Assembly: GCF_000739435.1 (NCBI RefSeq)
Contig: NZ_CP009159.1
Coordinates: forward strand, 868,001 to 932,000
DNA: 64,000 nt
Source: Actinobacillus suis ATCC 33415
GTDB lineage: Bacteria > Pseudomonadota > Gammaproteobacteria > Enterobacterales > Pasteurellaceae
Reading direction: 5' to 3'
The translations under genes were made by a program, and so were the position numbers. Under the pieces are notes generated by a model. It searched no databases and was not told where the DNA came from. It saw only the letters and a program-made list of their open reading frames with translations. Positions 54,896 to 64,000 of this stretch are shown here, piece after piece (positions within the stretch are counted from its first letter, which is position 1; each line of letters starts with the position of its first letter).

Positions 54896-55527
54896 ACAAC
54901 GGTTACCTTTTGTGCAAATTGAGCGCCTAACGAATTATCTTCATTATCAGACATTTCCGGCGATTGGTTTTTATCTAAACTGGAAGCATATAGACGTAAC
55001 GAATTACTGATTTTCGGTTGGGTTAATGTCGCTTTACATTGAGGGTTCGTAATAGACAATGTATTAGCACTATTATATTCCATCCCCATATAATAGCTGG
55101 GTTCATAGGTATAAAAGCGGACAGGGTTATTTTTGAGATCATGCGGCTTACTTAACGGGATCGTAATATAAAACACAACTCGATTGCCGTGGATTTTAAA
55201 ACGAGTATTAAGTGGCTTCGCACTAAATTTGATAGGTTGGTCTTTCGCATCATAAAGATAGCTGAAATAATGCGTTTCAATCGCAGTTTGCGTCATTTCA
55301 TCGGTAATTGATTTTTCTGTTGCCGCTTTATCTGGACTATTATTTACCTCATAAATTAATTCCGCTGAGGCAATCTCATCCAGCATCCACTCCATTTCAA
55401 ACGCCTTTAGCTTTGTCCCTTCTACCAAGACGTTATTTTTTAAATCGACAAAAGAATGCGGATGTGCGAGTAATACCGAACTAAACAGTACCGCTGGAAA
55501 TATACTGAATAATTTTACTAATTTCAT
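54886..55527 (-). CDS. DUF1007 periplasmic protein, partner of the NicO-type exporter
   Basis: The 213-aa product has a signal peptide (MKLVKLFSIFPAVLFSSVLLA) and immediately after it HPHSFVDLKN, a histidine motif at the mature N-terminus that could bind metal. DUF1007 proteins are periplasmic and nearly always encoded next to a NicO-type permease, as here with a ten-base overlap. A metal chaperone role is inferred from that linkage. The RNase P RNA terminator lies just upstream, so the promoter must lie very near 55530. Confidence 0.8.
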   Translation of the reverse strand: MKLVKLFSIFPAVLFSSVLLAHPHSFVDLKNNVLVEGTKLKAFEMEWMLDEIASAELIYEVNNSPDKAATEKSITDEMTQTAIETHYFSYLYDAKDQPIKFSAKPLNTRFKIHGNRVVFYITIPLSKPHDLKNNPVRFYTYEPSYYMGMEYNSANTLSITNPQCKATLTQPKISNSLRLYASSLDKNQSPEMSDNEDNSLGAQFAQKVTVVCE

Positions 55528-55542
55528 TGAGTCTCCCTATTA

Positions 55543-55580
55543 GAAAAACAAAAAGCGAACAAGTCACCCTGTTCGCTCTT
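55543..55580 (-). terminator. Terminator of RNase P RNA
   Basis: GCGAACA (55555-55561) pairs with TGTTCGC (55570-55576), with AAAAGA/TTTTTG flanks and a T-run on the minus strand. It sits just past the mature RNA. Confidence 0.88.
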
Positions 55581-55588
55581 TTAGAATT

Positions 55589-55974
<386 letters not shown>

Positions 55975-55983
55975 AGAATAGCG

Positions 55984-56027
55984 AGTATAATGGATTTGCA
56001 AAGTTTTGCCAATATTTAACCGCTTGT
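55984..56027 (-). promoter_or_regulatory. rnpB promoter, overlapped by a USS
   Basis: Minus-strand TTGGCA (56007-56012) is 17 bp from TATACT (55984-55989). A perfect uptake core (56019-56027) lies just upstream, and its extended TTTGCAAA part forms the spacer. Confidence 0.8.
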
Positions 56028-56046
56028 TCGGCTAATAATTAGCAAA

Positions 56047-56079
56047 TAAAAAAGGATTAAGTTCCGAAAAACTTAATCC
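56047..56079 (-). terminator. Terminator after rplY
   Basis: GGATTAAGTT (56054-56063) pairs with AACTTAATCC (56070-56079) around CCGAAA; a run of T residues follows on the minus strand. Confidence 0.9.
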
Positions 56080-56111
56080 TCTCTTCTCACTAACTTTTAA
56101 CGTTTAAAAAA

Positions 56112-56399
56112 TTAAACACGTTTGAAGTCTAAGTGAACTAATTTTGGTTTAGTTGGGTGACGTTGAATCGCTTGTACTTTAACTTGCTCTTCTTTACCCG
56201 CTACAACGATAGTTAATACTTCGCTATAGAACGCATCGTGGATTTGTGCGTTGTTTACGTTATCGTGGTTTAAAACGATTGATACAGGCTCTGCGTTACC
56301 ACCGTAGATGATTGCAGGAACTTGACCATTGTGACGCAGGCGGCGGCTCGCACCCTTACCTTGCGCAGAACGAACTTCAGCTTCAAATTTGAATGACAT
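56112..56399 (-). CDS. rplY: 50S ribosomal protein L25
   Basis: L25 binds 5S rRNA. The 95-aa product is the short, single-domain form typical of gammaproteobacteria, without the C-terminal CTC extension. Family stretches are [29 protein letters not shown] and [20 protein letters not shown]. It is a one-gene unit: a hairpin terminator follows, and the malic enzyme terminator lies upstream. Confidence 0.97.
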   Translation of the reverse strand: MSFKFEAEVRSAQGKGASRRLRHNGQVPAIIYGGNAEPVSIVLNHDNVNNAQIHDAFYSEVLTIVVAGKEEQVKVQAIQRHPTKPKLVHLDFKRV

Positions 56400-56540
56400 T
56401 GTTTGATTCTCTTAAAGTAAAAAGGAACATAATGTTCCGTGAATATAAAAAATAGCAGGCGACCCAGCTATTTCACAAAATAATTCCGACTAAAAAAGCC
56501 GAGTGCGTATTCTACGCATTTTTTTGACAAAATGCAAAAC

Positions 56541-56565
56541 AAAAAGAGGCGAATAGTATCGCCTC
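56541..56565 (-). terminator. Terminator after the malic enzyme gene
   Basis: GAGGCGA (56546-56552) pairs with TCGCCTC (56559-56565) around ATAGTA, with TTTTTG following on the minus strand. Confidence 0.88.
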
Positions 56566-56583
56566 CATTCATTATTTAAACAA

Positions 56584-57852
56584 TTAAGCTACTAGCGCTT
56601 TTACTTGTTTTGCATACGCATCCCAATCGGTAATCGGGCGAGTTGCCACGCCTGAATCCATTGCTGCTTTCGCAACCGCTGATGAAACTGCCACAATTAA
56701 ACGTGGATCGAATGGTGTTGGAATTACATAATCCGGACCAAATGATAATTCACCATAGGTTGATAATACTTCGAATGGAACCGGCTCTTTCGCTAAATCC
56801 GCAATTGCGTGTGCCGCAGCCATTTTCATTTCTTCATTAATAGTTGTTGCACCTACATCTAACGCACCACGGAATAAGAATGGGAAGCAAAGTACGTTAT
56901 TTACTTGGTTCGGATAATCTGAACGACCGGTACATACGATTGCATCCGCACGTACTGCTTTCGCTTCATGTGGTGTTGTCTCAGGCACTGGATTTGCTAA
57001 TGCAAGAATTAACGGATCTTTTGCCATAGTTTTGATCATATCTTGGCTTAATGCACCCGCTTTAGAACAGCCTAAGAATACGTCCGCACCTGCAACCGCA
57101 TCCGCAAGTGTACGCCAACCCTTATCTTCAATCGCATAGAATTGTTTGGTTTCATCCATATTATCGCCACGACCTTGGTAAATCACCCCTTTAGAATCGC
57201 ACATCGTGATATTTTCTTTTTTGAAACCTAATGAACGTAATAAGTTAGTACAAGCAATTGCAGATGCGCCTGCGCCATTAACCACTAAACGAACTTCACT
57301 AATATCTTTCCCTACGATTTGTAAACCGTTTACCGCTGCTGCGCCTACGATAATAGCCGTACCATGTTGGTCGTCATGGAATACTGGGATACCCATACGC
57401 TCACGTAATTTTTTCTCGATGTAGAAACATTCCGGTGCTTTGATATCTTCTAAGTTGATTCCACCGAAAGTTGGCTCTAACGATGCGATAATATCAACTA
57501 ATTTATCCGGATCATGCTCATTAATTTCGATATCAAATACATCAACACCGGCAAATTTTTTGAATAATACACCTTTACCTTCCATTACTGGTTTAGACGC
57601 TAATGCACCAATATTACCTAAACCAAGTACAGCTGTACCATTTGAAATTACTGCCACTAAGTTACCACGAGCGGTATAACGACGTGCTGCTGCCGGATCT
57701 TTTTCAATTTCTAAACAAGGTTCAGCAACTCCCGGAGAATAAGCTAATGCTAAATCATGCTGTGTAGCAAGAGATTTAGTTGGAGTAACCGAGATTTTAC
57801 CCGGTACTGGGAATTCATGAAAATCTAACGCTTGTTGTCTTAAATCGCTCAT
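56584..57852 (-). CDS. Malic enzyme, short form (oxaloacetate-decarboxylating)
   Basis: Malic enzyme converts malate to pyruvate and CO2 with NAD(P)+. The 422-aa product has the malic domain ([31 protein letters not shown] in parts, [11 protein letters not shown]) and an NAD(P)-binding domain ([11 protein letters not shown]). It lacks the C-terminal phosphotransacetylase-like domain that brings E. coli MaeB to about 759 aa, so it matches the short bacterial form. It lies next to the citrate lyase cluster, where it could process C4 acids, but it has its own terminator, and the citT terminator lies upstream. Confidence 0.94.
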   Translation of the reverse strand: MSDLRQQALDFHEFPVPGKISVTPTKSLATQHDLALAYSPGVAEPCLEIEKDPAAARRYTARGNLVAVISNGTAVLGLGNIGALASKPVMEGKGVLFKKFAGVDVFDIEINEHDPDKLVDIIASLEPTFGGINLEDIKAPECFYIEKKLRERMGIPVFHDDQHGTAIIVGAAAVNGLQIVGKDISEVRLVVNGAGASAIACTNLLRSLGFKKENITMCDSKGVIYQGRGDNMDETKQFYAIEDKGWRTLADAVAGADVFLGCSKAGALSQDMIKTMAKDPLILALANPVPETTPHEAKAVRADAIVCTGRSDYPNQVNNVLCFPFLFRGALDVGATTINEEMKMAAAHAIADLAKEPVPFEVLSTYGELSFGPDYVIPTPFDPRLIVAVSSAVAKAAMDSGVATRPITDWDAYAKQVKALVA

Positions 57853-58025
57853 AGCCTATCCTTAATAATACGACAAATTGATGTGTGTTTTAGCAGTTAA
57901 CAATTGAAAGACGGCTGAATACAACACGTCTCTAAATTATTAACAATGCTATAGTATTTTACTGCAAAAATTAGCAATTTTGTGTGATTTGGATCTAATT
58001 TTTAACAGTTTGTTAAACATAACAA

Positions 58026-58063
58026 AAAACGATGGGATTTTGCAAAAGAATTGCAAAATCCCA
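58026..58063 (-). terminator. Terminator of the cit cluster after citT
   Basis: TGGGATTTTGCAA (58033-58045) pairs perfectly with TTGCAAAATCCCA (58051-58063) around AAGAA; TTTTTT follows on the minus strand. Confidence 0.9.
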
Positions 58064-58089
58064 CCGCTATTTTACTCTAATTAGGTAGA

Positions 58090-59541
58090 TTAATTCACTG
58101 TTGGTAACCAACCCGCTGAGAATAAGAATTCCCACCATGCAATACCTAATGTTGCGTGAATAATCAAGCTACCAAACGCAATAATAAAACCGGCTGTCCA
58201 CCAAGATTTGATGTCGTTATAACCTGCACCGAATGTAATCGGACCAGGACCGCCACCATAGTGAGTTACCGAACCACCGTAAGAGTTCGAGAATAATAAG
58301 CCTAATGCTAATAATTCAACCGGTGCACCCGCAACTTTACCGACCGTTGCAAACACAGGCACCATTGCAGCTACATAAGCACCGCCTGAAGCAAATAGAT
58401 AACGTACAGATACACTTAAAATTAAGATAACGATTAACGCAATGTTACCGTGATCACCGAAATTTAAATTTGCACTTAGCGTATTTGCTAACCATTCAAA
58501 GAATTTCGCTTTTTCTAAAATACCTGACATACCGATGATACCACCGTACCAAATTAAGGTATCCCAACCCGCTTTGTTTTTACGAACATCATCCCAAGAT
58601 ACAATGCTTAATACCACACAAAGTACCATGGTAATTAATGCTACAGTTGTCGAGTTTACATGTAAGAAATCTGCAAAGATCCAACCTAATAACGCCAATA
58701 CGAATAAAACTGCTAATGATTTTTCACGGAAGCTCATTGGGCCTAGTTCTTCTAAGCCTTTTTTCGCAATTGCTTTGTTATCCACTTTCGTTAATTCTGG
58801 TTTTGCAATTAAATAGCATACAAACGGAATAATGAACAAGCATAATAACCCCGGTACAGAAGCCGCTAAGAACCACTGAACCCAATTTAAATTTAAACCT
58901 AAGATGGGTGCCATTAATGAAAGAGCTAACGCATTCGGAGCCATTGCGGTTAAGAAAATATAACTGGTTGTCTTAACCACCATATAAACGTTTAATAAAA
59001 GGTAACGACCGGCTAATTTAGGCGATTTTTCAGGATCTGAACCTAATGCAACCGCAACACTGTTAATGATTGGGAATACGATACCACCGGCACGAGCAGT
59101 ATTTGATGGGGTAGCAGGAGAAAGTAATAAATCAAGGAAAACGGTCACATAACCTAAACGAAGTGTCGTACTACCTAACCAGCTAATCATATGGTAAGCA
59201 ATACGTTTACCCAAACCGGTAATCACAAATGCAGAACTTAACGTAAACGCTGTAAAAATTAACCAAGTTGTACCCGATTGATAACCGGCTAAAGTGTGGC
59301 TGACTTTTACAAACTCACTTGCTCCTTCAGTATTACCGATAGTTGCTGCAGAAGCGGCTACAGCGGCAAGTAATAATACCGGCTCACCATAAGGTTTCAT
59401 TACAAGACCGACAATCGTTGCAATATAAATACCTAATAAGCGCCATGCAATAAGTGGCAGACCTTCCGGTGCGGGTAATAAGAAAAATATAATCGGTATT
59501 GCCACTAACACCGCTAATTTCTGTGCTTTTGATAAAGCCAT
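58090..59541 (-). CDS. citT: DASS-family citrate/dicarboxylate antiporter (CitT-like)
   Basis: CitT-type carriers exchange external citrate for succinate during anaerobic citrate fermentation. From the ATG at 59541 (GAGG site) the product is 483 aa with about twelve membrane segments; the frame is open a further 81 bp without support. The family SNT motif lies in LSPATPSNTARAGGIVFPI, and the second substrate loop is SVTHYGGGPGPITFGAGY. Position after citXG makes citrate the likely substrate; 2-oxoglutarate/malate exchange, the annotation of related H. influenzae proteins, is the alternative. Confidence 0.87.
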   Translation of the reverse strand: MALSKAQKLAVLVAIPIIFFLLPAPEGLPLIAWRLLGIYIATIVGLVMKPYGEPVLLLAAVAASAATIGNTEGASEFVKVSHTLAGYQSGTTWLIFTAFTLSSAFVITGLGKRIAYHMISWLGSTTLRLGYVTVFLDLLLSPATPSNTARAGGIVFPIINSVAVALGSDPEKSPKLAGRYLLLNVYMVVKTTSYIFLTAMAPNALALSLMAPILGLNLNWVQWFLAASVPGLLCLFIIPFVCYLIAKPELTKVDNKAIAKKGLEELGPMSFREKSLAVLFVLALLGWIFADFLHVNSTTVALITMVLCVVLSIVSWDDVRKNKAGWDTLIWYGGIIGMSGILEKAKFFEWLANTLSANLNFGDHGNIALIVILILSVSVRYLFASGGAYVAAMVPVFATVGKVAGAPVELLALGLLFSNSYGGSVTHYGGGPGPITFGAGYNDIKSWWTAGFIIAFGSLIIHATLGIAWWEFLFSAGWLPTVN

Positions 59542-59686
59542 AGATTCACCTCTGTGTAAAGATTGAAATATATAAAAAGAAATTCTTATACCTCTAAAGA
59601 GTAACATCACTATTTTTAACACACTTTAATGCTAAAAACCTTGATATTTCTCTAAGTTTTGCAAATTTTTTTATTTATTAAAATAA

Positions 59687-61066
59687 TCAACTATACTCTA
59701 TGCCTTTAATGCAAAGGAAAAATATCATTAATGCAAGTAAATCCGCACTACCGCCACAACTAATATTTCGACGGATACATTCGTTATCAAGTTTTTCCAA
59801 AGCGGAAATCATTTCTGATTTAGTAACCGCATTTCGTAAAATTTCAGCCGCTTGCTGTTTCACAAAAGTTAAACCGTCCATGCCACCTCGATGAACAACA
59901 TTCGTATCATCATTGTGTGCCATCAACCATAATAGGATTTGGTGTAAATTCGGCTGTTCTTGACTGCCAAATTGCGCTAAACAGTGCGCAACTGTGTTTA
60001 AACCGTTTTCTGCCTCACCTCTCGCACCGGTTAACCCATATGCCCGATACAGTTTTACTCCGTGTGTAAGCGGTAAATTTTCAGGGTAATTTTGCAATTC
60101 TGCCGTTAGCCCTTTCGCAAATTCCGATACCATATCAAATAGTTGTGAGAGTTCTACCCTATCGGGAGTATAGATACTATACAATCGTCCGATAGCACAA
60201 CAGATCAGACCAAAAGCAAAAATAGCGCCTTTATGGGTATTTACCCCATTAGTTACTTCTAACATCGCATTTTCGGCAGCGATCCCAAGCGGTCGAATTG
60301 TCGTCAAAATTTGCGATTCAGGCAATGTACTTGTTTCGATTCCCTTTAAGACAAATTTCGCAAAAAACGGACGTAAAGCCAAGGCGCTTCGTTCAAACGT
60401 TTGCACATTCATATCTTTATGTGAACCGTTATTTCGGCGGTCAACTAACCCAGGTTTCGGAGTGAGATAAACTTCTTGTAATAGTGATTGATAAACGGCC
60501 TCTGCTATCTGTTGGGCAAAAAAATCATCCTCTGCACGTTGTTGCATTTGCGCTACAATTTGCTCAATAGAATGCTTACGTGATCTGGCACAGAGTTTGG
60601 CATTTTCTGCACAACATAAACAAGAGCGAGGTGAGAATCCCAATGCTGTCCGACTCAATAATTCTCCATTTGGAGTGACAACATCAATATCCCACAAGCG
60701 GGCAAGTGGTGAACTGTCTTCCAAATCAATGCAGGCCTTTTTTAGCACAATGGCGTCAACAGGCAATACAAAAATAGCCTCATGCCCTGTCACGAGCGGA
60801 CGAATAAACTCCGCAGTCGGTGAAATATTTAATCTTTTGAATAAAGCACTTAGATGTTCCAAACATCTTACAAAAATATAATCAAGCAATTCATTTTTCT
60901 TCACCCCACCTACGGCGGTTAGAGTGACGGACAATAACGTTTGCTGATATTTTTCAAGGCATTCTTGTTGTAAGAATGCACGTTCCTCACGTGCAGTTAA
61001 TAGCTGTTCTAGAGAAATTTCTTCTCCTTTGAGAGAAAAGTTTTTGCAAAATTTTTGGAAAATCAT
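59687..61066 (-). CDS. citXG: Bifunctional CitX-CitG, citrate lyase prosthetic-group synthesis
   Basis: The protein makes the citrate lyase cofactor and attaches it to CitD. The 459-aa product fuses CitX (apo-ACP phosphoribosyl-dephospho-CoA transferase, about 15-165, with SLEQLLTAREERA, PLARLWDIDV and the cysteine pair CLCC) to CitG (triphosphoribosyl-dephospho-CoA synthase, about 180-459, with YLTPKPGLVDRRNNGSHKDM and MAHNDDTNVVHRGG). The same fusion occurs in H. influenzae. An uptake core directly abuts the ATG (61067-61075), leaving no normal ribosome site; the first nine codons look like USS extension. A terminator separates it from citF. Confidence 0.93.
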   Translation of the reverse strand: MIFQKFCKNFSLKGEEISLEQLLTAREERAFLQQECLEKYQQTLLSVTLTAVGGVKKNELLDYIFVRCLEHLSALFKRLNISPTAEFIRPLVTGHEAIFVLPVDAIVLKKACIDLEDSSPLARLWDIDVVTPNGELLSRTALGFSPRSCLCCAENAKLCARSRKHSIEQIVAQMQQRAEDDFFAQQIAEAVYQSLLQEVYLTPKPGLVDRRNNGSHKDMNVQTFERSALALRPFFAKFVLKGIETSTLPESQILTTIRPLGIAAENAMLEVTNGVNTHKGAIFAFGLICCAIGRLYSIYTPDRVELSQLFDMVSEFAKGLTAELQNYPENLPLTHGVKLYRAYGLTGARGEAENGLNTVAHCLAQFGSQEQPNLHQILLWLMAHNDDTNVVHRGGMDGLTFVKQQAAEILRNAVTKSEMISALEKLDNECIRRNISCGGSADLLALMIFFLCIKGIEYS

Positions 61067-61095
61067 ACCGCTTGTTACTTATTGATAAATACATA

Positions 61096-61121
61096 TAAAA
61101 AAGGCGTGCTTGGCACGCCCT
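61096..61121 (-). terminator. Intrinsic terminator inside the cit cluster (citF to citXG)
   Basis: Minus-strand GGCGTGC and GCACGCC (61103-61119) pair around a 3-nt loop, and TTTTTT follows. It is 30 bp before the citXG start. Confidence 0.85.
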
Positions 61122-61142
61122 TACAATTGAATATTATAACAA

Positions 61143-62645
61143 TTATTCTTTTACCGCATATACCGTATCGATCACAGAACCGTCACGATAACGTACTACC
61201 GCTACCGGTTGATCAGTTACCTCAATTTCTTTCGGTTTACCTGTGATACTGTATGCACGTTCACAAAGTTGTTCGATAGTGAATAATTCAATGCCTGCTT
61301 CAGATAATTTTTCAATTAAGTCCGGACGTTTCGGGTTCACTGCCACACCGTGATCGGTAACTAAAATATCAATGTTTTCACCCGGTGTTACGCAAGTTAA
61401 TACGTTTTCTACCACGCAAGGAATACGACCACGTACTAATGGCGCTACAATGATTGCCACTTGTGCTGATGAGGCTGTGTCACAGTGGCCGCCTGATGCA
61501 CCACGAATCACACCATCTGAACCTGTTAATACGTTTACATTGAATTTCGTATCAATTTCAAGTGCTGAAAGCACCACGATATCTAAACGCTCAACCGATG
61601 CACCTTTTGAACTGAAGTTTGCATATTGATTTGCCGATACTTCGATATGATTCGGGTTACGCGCTAATGATTCTGCTGCGTCTTTATCAAATGATTGTAC
61701 GTCGATTAATTTTTTGATTAATCCCGCTTCGTGCAATGCCACCATCGTTGAAGTGATACCGCCTAAACCAAAACTTGCCGTAATATTTTCACGACGCATT
61801 TTATCTTCTAAGAAACGAGTTACTGCAAGCGATGCACCACCGGTACCGGTTTGGAATGAGAAGCCATCTTTGAAATAGCCTGAACCGAAAATCACATCCG
61901 CACATTTACGCGCAATTAAAAGTTCTCGTGGGTTTGTGGTCATACGGGTCGCACCACCACCGATTTTTTTCGGGTCTCCCACTTCATCTACTTGCACGAT
62001 TAAATCAACACGGTCTTGCGTAATACTTGCTGGATTTAATGGATATTCACCAAATTCTTCAGTTAAAAGTACCACTTTATCGGCAAATTCCGCATCAATA
62101 CGTGCATAACCTAATGAACCACATTTACTTTTACCGCTAAAACCATTCGCATTACCGAATTTATCGCACATCGGCACACCTAAGAATGCTACGTCAATTT
62201 TTAATTCACCCGATTTTACTAAGTGAACACGACCACCGTGCGAATGAATATTTACTGGTTCTTTTAAAATCCCTTTTGAGATCTCGTCCGCTAATTTGCC
62301 ACGAATACCTGATGAGTAAATTTTAGTAACCACACCATTTTTAATGTGTTCGATAATTGGGAAATGGCTGTCAATTAATGAACTTGAAGCAAGTGTTAAG
62401 TTTTTGAAACCCATTGCTGCAATTTTTTCCATCACCATATTCACTACGAAATCGCCGGCACGGAATGCATGATGGAATGAAATAGTCATACCGTCTTTTA
62501 AACCTGAGCGGCGAATAGCATCTTCTAAGCTATCACATACTTTACGATCTTTTGCGGTACGAACAAGTGATTCTGCTTTCGGTACAGCTTGGTAAACAGG
62601 TTTGCCACCATTAAATTTTTCGATACGTTGTTCTCTTGTTGTCAT
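61143..62645 (-). CDS. citF: Citrate lyase alpha subunit (citrate CoA-transferase)
   Basis: CitF transfers citrate onto the acyl carrier, releasing acetate. The 500-aa product has the CoA-transferase features ISFHHAFRAGDFVVNMVMEK (in parts), HSHGGRVHLVKSGELKIDVAF, GGGATRMTTNPRELLIARK and FGLGGITSTMV. It lies 12 bp after citE in the same operon, and an intrinsic terminator follows it. Length and motifs match CitF of Klebsiella and Haemophilus. Confidence 0.97.
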   Translation of the reverse strand: MTTREQRIEKFNGGKPVYQAVPKAESLVRTAKDRKVCDSLEDAIRRSGLKDGMTISFHHAFRAGDFVVNMVMEKIAAMGFKNLTLASSSLIDSHFPIIEHIKNGVVTKIYSSGIRGKLADEISKGILKEPVNIHSHGGRVHLVKSGELKIDVAFLGVPMCDKFGNANGFSGKSKCGSLGYARIDAEFADKVVLLTEEFGEYPLNPASITQDRVDLIVQVDEVGDPKKIGGGATRMTTNPRELLIARKCADVIFGSGYFKDGFSFQTGTGGASLAVTRFLEDKMRRENITASFGLGGITSTMVALHEAGLIKKLIDVQSFDKDAAESLARNPNHIEVSANQYANFSSKGASVERLDIVVLSALEIDTKFNVNVLTGSDGVIRGASGGHCDTASSAQVAIIVAPLVRGRIPCVVENVLTCVTPGENIDILVTDHGVAVNPKRPDLIEKLSEAGIELFTIEQLCERAYSITGKPKEIEVTDQPVAVVRYRDGSVIDTVYAVKE

Positions 62646-62657
62646 AGCGGTTCCCCC

Positions 62658-63545
62658 TTATTCCTCACGAATACCATGTTTTGCACGTTCAAGTACTAAT
62701 GCGGCACGGTCAATAATTGGTGCATCGATCATTTTACCGTTGAGCGATACCACACCTAAACCATTGCGTTTTGCCTCTTCTGCCGCCTCAATAATGCGTT
62801 TCGCTTGATCCACATCTTTTTGCGTTGGCGCAAATAAGTTATGAAGTAATTCAATTTGGCGAGGGTTCACAAGTGATTTACCATCGAAACCAAGCTGCTT
62901 AATTAGTGCTGCTTCCGCTAAGAAACCTTCTTCGTTATTTGCATTTGAATAAACAGTATCAAACGCTTGAATGCCCGCTGCACGAGCCGCTTGTAAAATT
63001 GAACAACGTGCAAATAATAATTCAATACCTTCTGGCGAACGTTCGGTTTTAAGGTTACGTACATAGTCTTCCGCACCTAACGCAATACCGATTAAACGGT
63101 TTGAAGCTGTTGCGATTTGGTTCGCTTGAGTAATACCAAGTGGCGATTCAATTGCGGCTAACATTAATGTTGAGCCAACTTCACGTCCACATGCTTTTTC
63201 AATTTCGGTGATCGCATGATCCATATCAATCACATCTTGTGCAGTTTCAGTTTTTGGCATACGTACAATATCAACACCTGCACGTACTACGGCATTTAAA
63301 TCTGCTAGACCGAATTCTGAATCTAATGGGTTTACACGCACCACACATTCAATTTCTTTATAAAGTGGGTGTTGAAGTGCATGAGCGACTAAGATACGAG
63401 CTGAATCTTTCTCTTTTAACGCCACCGCATCTTCAAGGTCAAACATGATTGAATCAGGTTTATAGATAAAGGTATTACTGATCATTGCCGCATTTGAACC
63501 CGGAACGAAAAGCATACTTCTTCTTAATCTAATTTTTTGGCTCAT
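62658..63545 (-). CDS. citE: Citrate lyase beta subunit (citryl-ACP lyase)
   Basis: CitE cleaves citryl-ACP to oxaloacetate and acetyl-ACP. From the ATG at 63545 the product is 295 aa; it overlaps the citD stop by ATGA, so the two are coupled, and the 15-bp upstream extension is not needed. The TIM-barrel features [54 protein letters not shown] and [15 protein letters not shown] are intact, including the magnesium-binding acidic residues. Confidence 0.97.
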   Translation of the reverse strand: MSQKIRLRRSMLFVPGSNAAMISNTFIYKPDSIMFDLEDAVALKEKDSARILVAHALQHPLYKEIECVVRVNPLDSEFGLADLNAVVRAGVDIVRMPKTETAQDVIDMDHAITEIEKACGREVGSTLMLAAIESPLGITQANQIATASNRLIGIALGAEDYVRNLKTERSPEGIELLFARCSILQAARAAGIQAFDTVYSNANNEEGFLAEAALIKQLGFDGKSLVNPRQIELLHNLFAPTQKDVDQAKRIIEAAEEAKRNGLGVVSLNGKMIDAPIIDRAALVLERAKHGIREE

Positions 63546-63829
63546 AGCACTTTCCCCCAATCGATTTGTTCGTCAGTTGCACGTAATAAGGCGGCTTTTA
63601 ATCTTGCACGAAGTACACAGTCTAATGCACCTTTATCTTCTACCGTCACTTGTGCTGCATTTACATCAAATTGAGCGAGTACTTCTTTGATGGTGGCTAA
63701 AATGTCATCACCAAATTGTTTTCCCACCGAGCTATTTAACTCAATGTTTAACGTATTCGCAGGCTCAATGCGGACTTGCGCATCACTAGATTCTAGTGTG
63801 CCTGCCACAGCGATTTTAGTTATCTGCAT
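63542..63829 (-). CDS. citD: Citrate lyase gamma subunit (acyl carrier protein)
   Basis: CitD carries the phosphoribosyl-dephospho-CoA arm of citrate lyase. From the ATG at 63829 (AAGGAAA site) the product is 95 aa, the usual size. The attachment serine is S14 in [14 protein letters not shown]. The frame is open to 63931, but that extension is hydrophobic and unlike the family. citC, the ligase, is expected to the right of the window. Confidence 0.95.
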   Translation of the reverse strand: MQITKIAVAGTLESSDAQVRIEPANTLNIELNSSVGKQFGDDILATIKEVLAQFDVNAAQVTVEDKGALDCVLRARLKAALLRATDEQIDWGKVL

Positions 63830-64000
63830 AATGGTTTCCTTATTTTTTGCTAATAAACGAATTACTAATGGACAAAAGATTACAAATAAATTGGAAAATA
63901 CGACCGCTTGTACTCCCTTCTCCATTGGCAACTGGTTGTGATCGACGGTAAAAACAGAAATAAAGAAAATAAATTAAGGTAAGTAAAAAAAGGAAGAAAT
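63830..64000. other. AT-rich end of window upstream of citD
   Basis: I see no supported gene here. A perfect uptake core lies at 63903-63911. One minus-strand frame is open from the right edge to about 63839, but its composition is like non-coding sequence. If citC precedes citD, the gap is unusually long, so citD may have its own promoter. Confidence 0.4.

Noticed and set aside
63839..64000. Minus-strand frame open to the right edge, possibly the end of another gene
   Set aside because: It is hydrophobic and AT-driven with no recognisable motif, and ends in an ordinary leader region; too little is visible.

Overview
The window reads as chromosome of a Pasteurellaceae bacterium, most likely Actinobacillus (A. 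pleuropneumoniae or a close relative). The strongest evidence is about two dozen perfect copies of the 9-mer ACAAGCGGT and its complement, which is the core of the Apl-type DNA uptake signal sequence (USS). They are often paired as inverted repeats that form terminators after genes. Gene content and order agree: mukF-mukE, parC, pnp-nlpI-deaD, pdxST/pdxR, a citDEF-citXG-citT cluster as in Haemophilus influenzae, a TPP-riboswitch thiMDE salvage operon and a complete flp-rcp-tad pilus locus. The species call is inference.

Layout. 1-4.4 kb: condensin subunits mukF and mukE (mukE runs off the left edge) and topoisomerase IV parC, all on the minus strand. 4.6-10.5 kb, plus strand: pnp, nlpI and deaD, the RNA-degradation and cold-RNA module, then the tRNA adenosine deaminase. 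10.6-13.5 kb: the PLP synthase pair pdxST, divergent from its MocR-type regulator pdxR. 13.6-18.7 kb: the translation and nucleotide genes frr, pyrH, tsf and rpsB with an S2 leader RNA, interrupted by a phosphoethanolamine transferase on the other strand. 18.8-26.3 kb, minus strand: a metal or siderophore uptake neighbourhood made of an SbmA/YddA-type ABC protein, a TonB-dependent receptor under a good Fur box, a fused two-domain permease and its periplasmic binding protein. 26.4-29.8 kb: a HerA-like ATPase, a small lipoprotein and rhlB.

30.4-41.9 kb is the accessory centre of the window: a 14-gene tight-adherence (Tad/Flp) pilus operon (flp1, flp2, tadV, rcpCAB, tadZABCDEFG). It has a recognisable sigma-70 promoter, no visible frameshift and few uptake sequences. 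Its genes supply the pilins, prepilin peptidase, secretin complex, motor, inner-membrane platform and pseudopilins, ending in a von Willebrand-domain TadG. An elaborate nested stem-loop splits the operon between rcpB and tadZ.

42.0-47.3 kb, minus strand: the lepA, lepB, rnc, era, recO cluster. 47.5-50.1 kb: thiM-thiD-thiE behind a TPP riboswitch. 50.2-53.8 kb: a GDSL esterase autotransporter and an AGCS amino-acid symporter. 53.9-55.5 kb: a NicO-family metal exporter and its periplasmic DUF1007 partner. 55.6-56.4 kb: RNase P RNA and ribosomal protein L25. 56.6-64 kb: a short malic enzyme and the citrate fermentation cluster (citD, citE, citF, citXG, citT), which feeds oxaloacetate and acetate into anaerobic C4 metabolism.

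The less ordinary signals lie mostly between genes: intrinsic terminators inside apparent operons (binding protein to permease, citF to citXG, rpsB to tsf), uptake sequences that double as a promoter, start-codon region or protein tail, and long stem-loops in front of pnp, deaD, rnc and tadZ. I saw no CRISPR array, insertion sequence, prophage, tRNA or rRNA gene.
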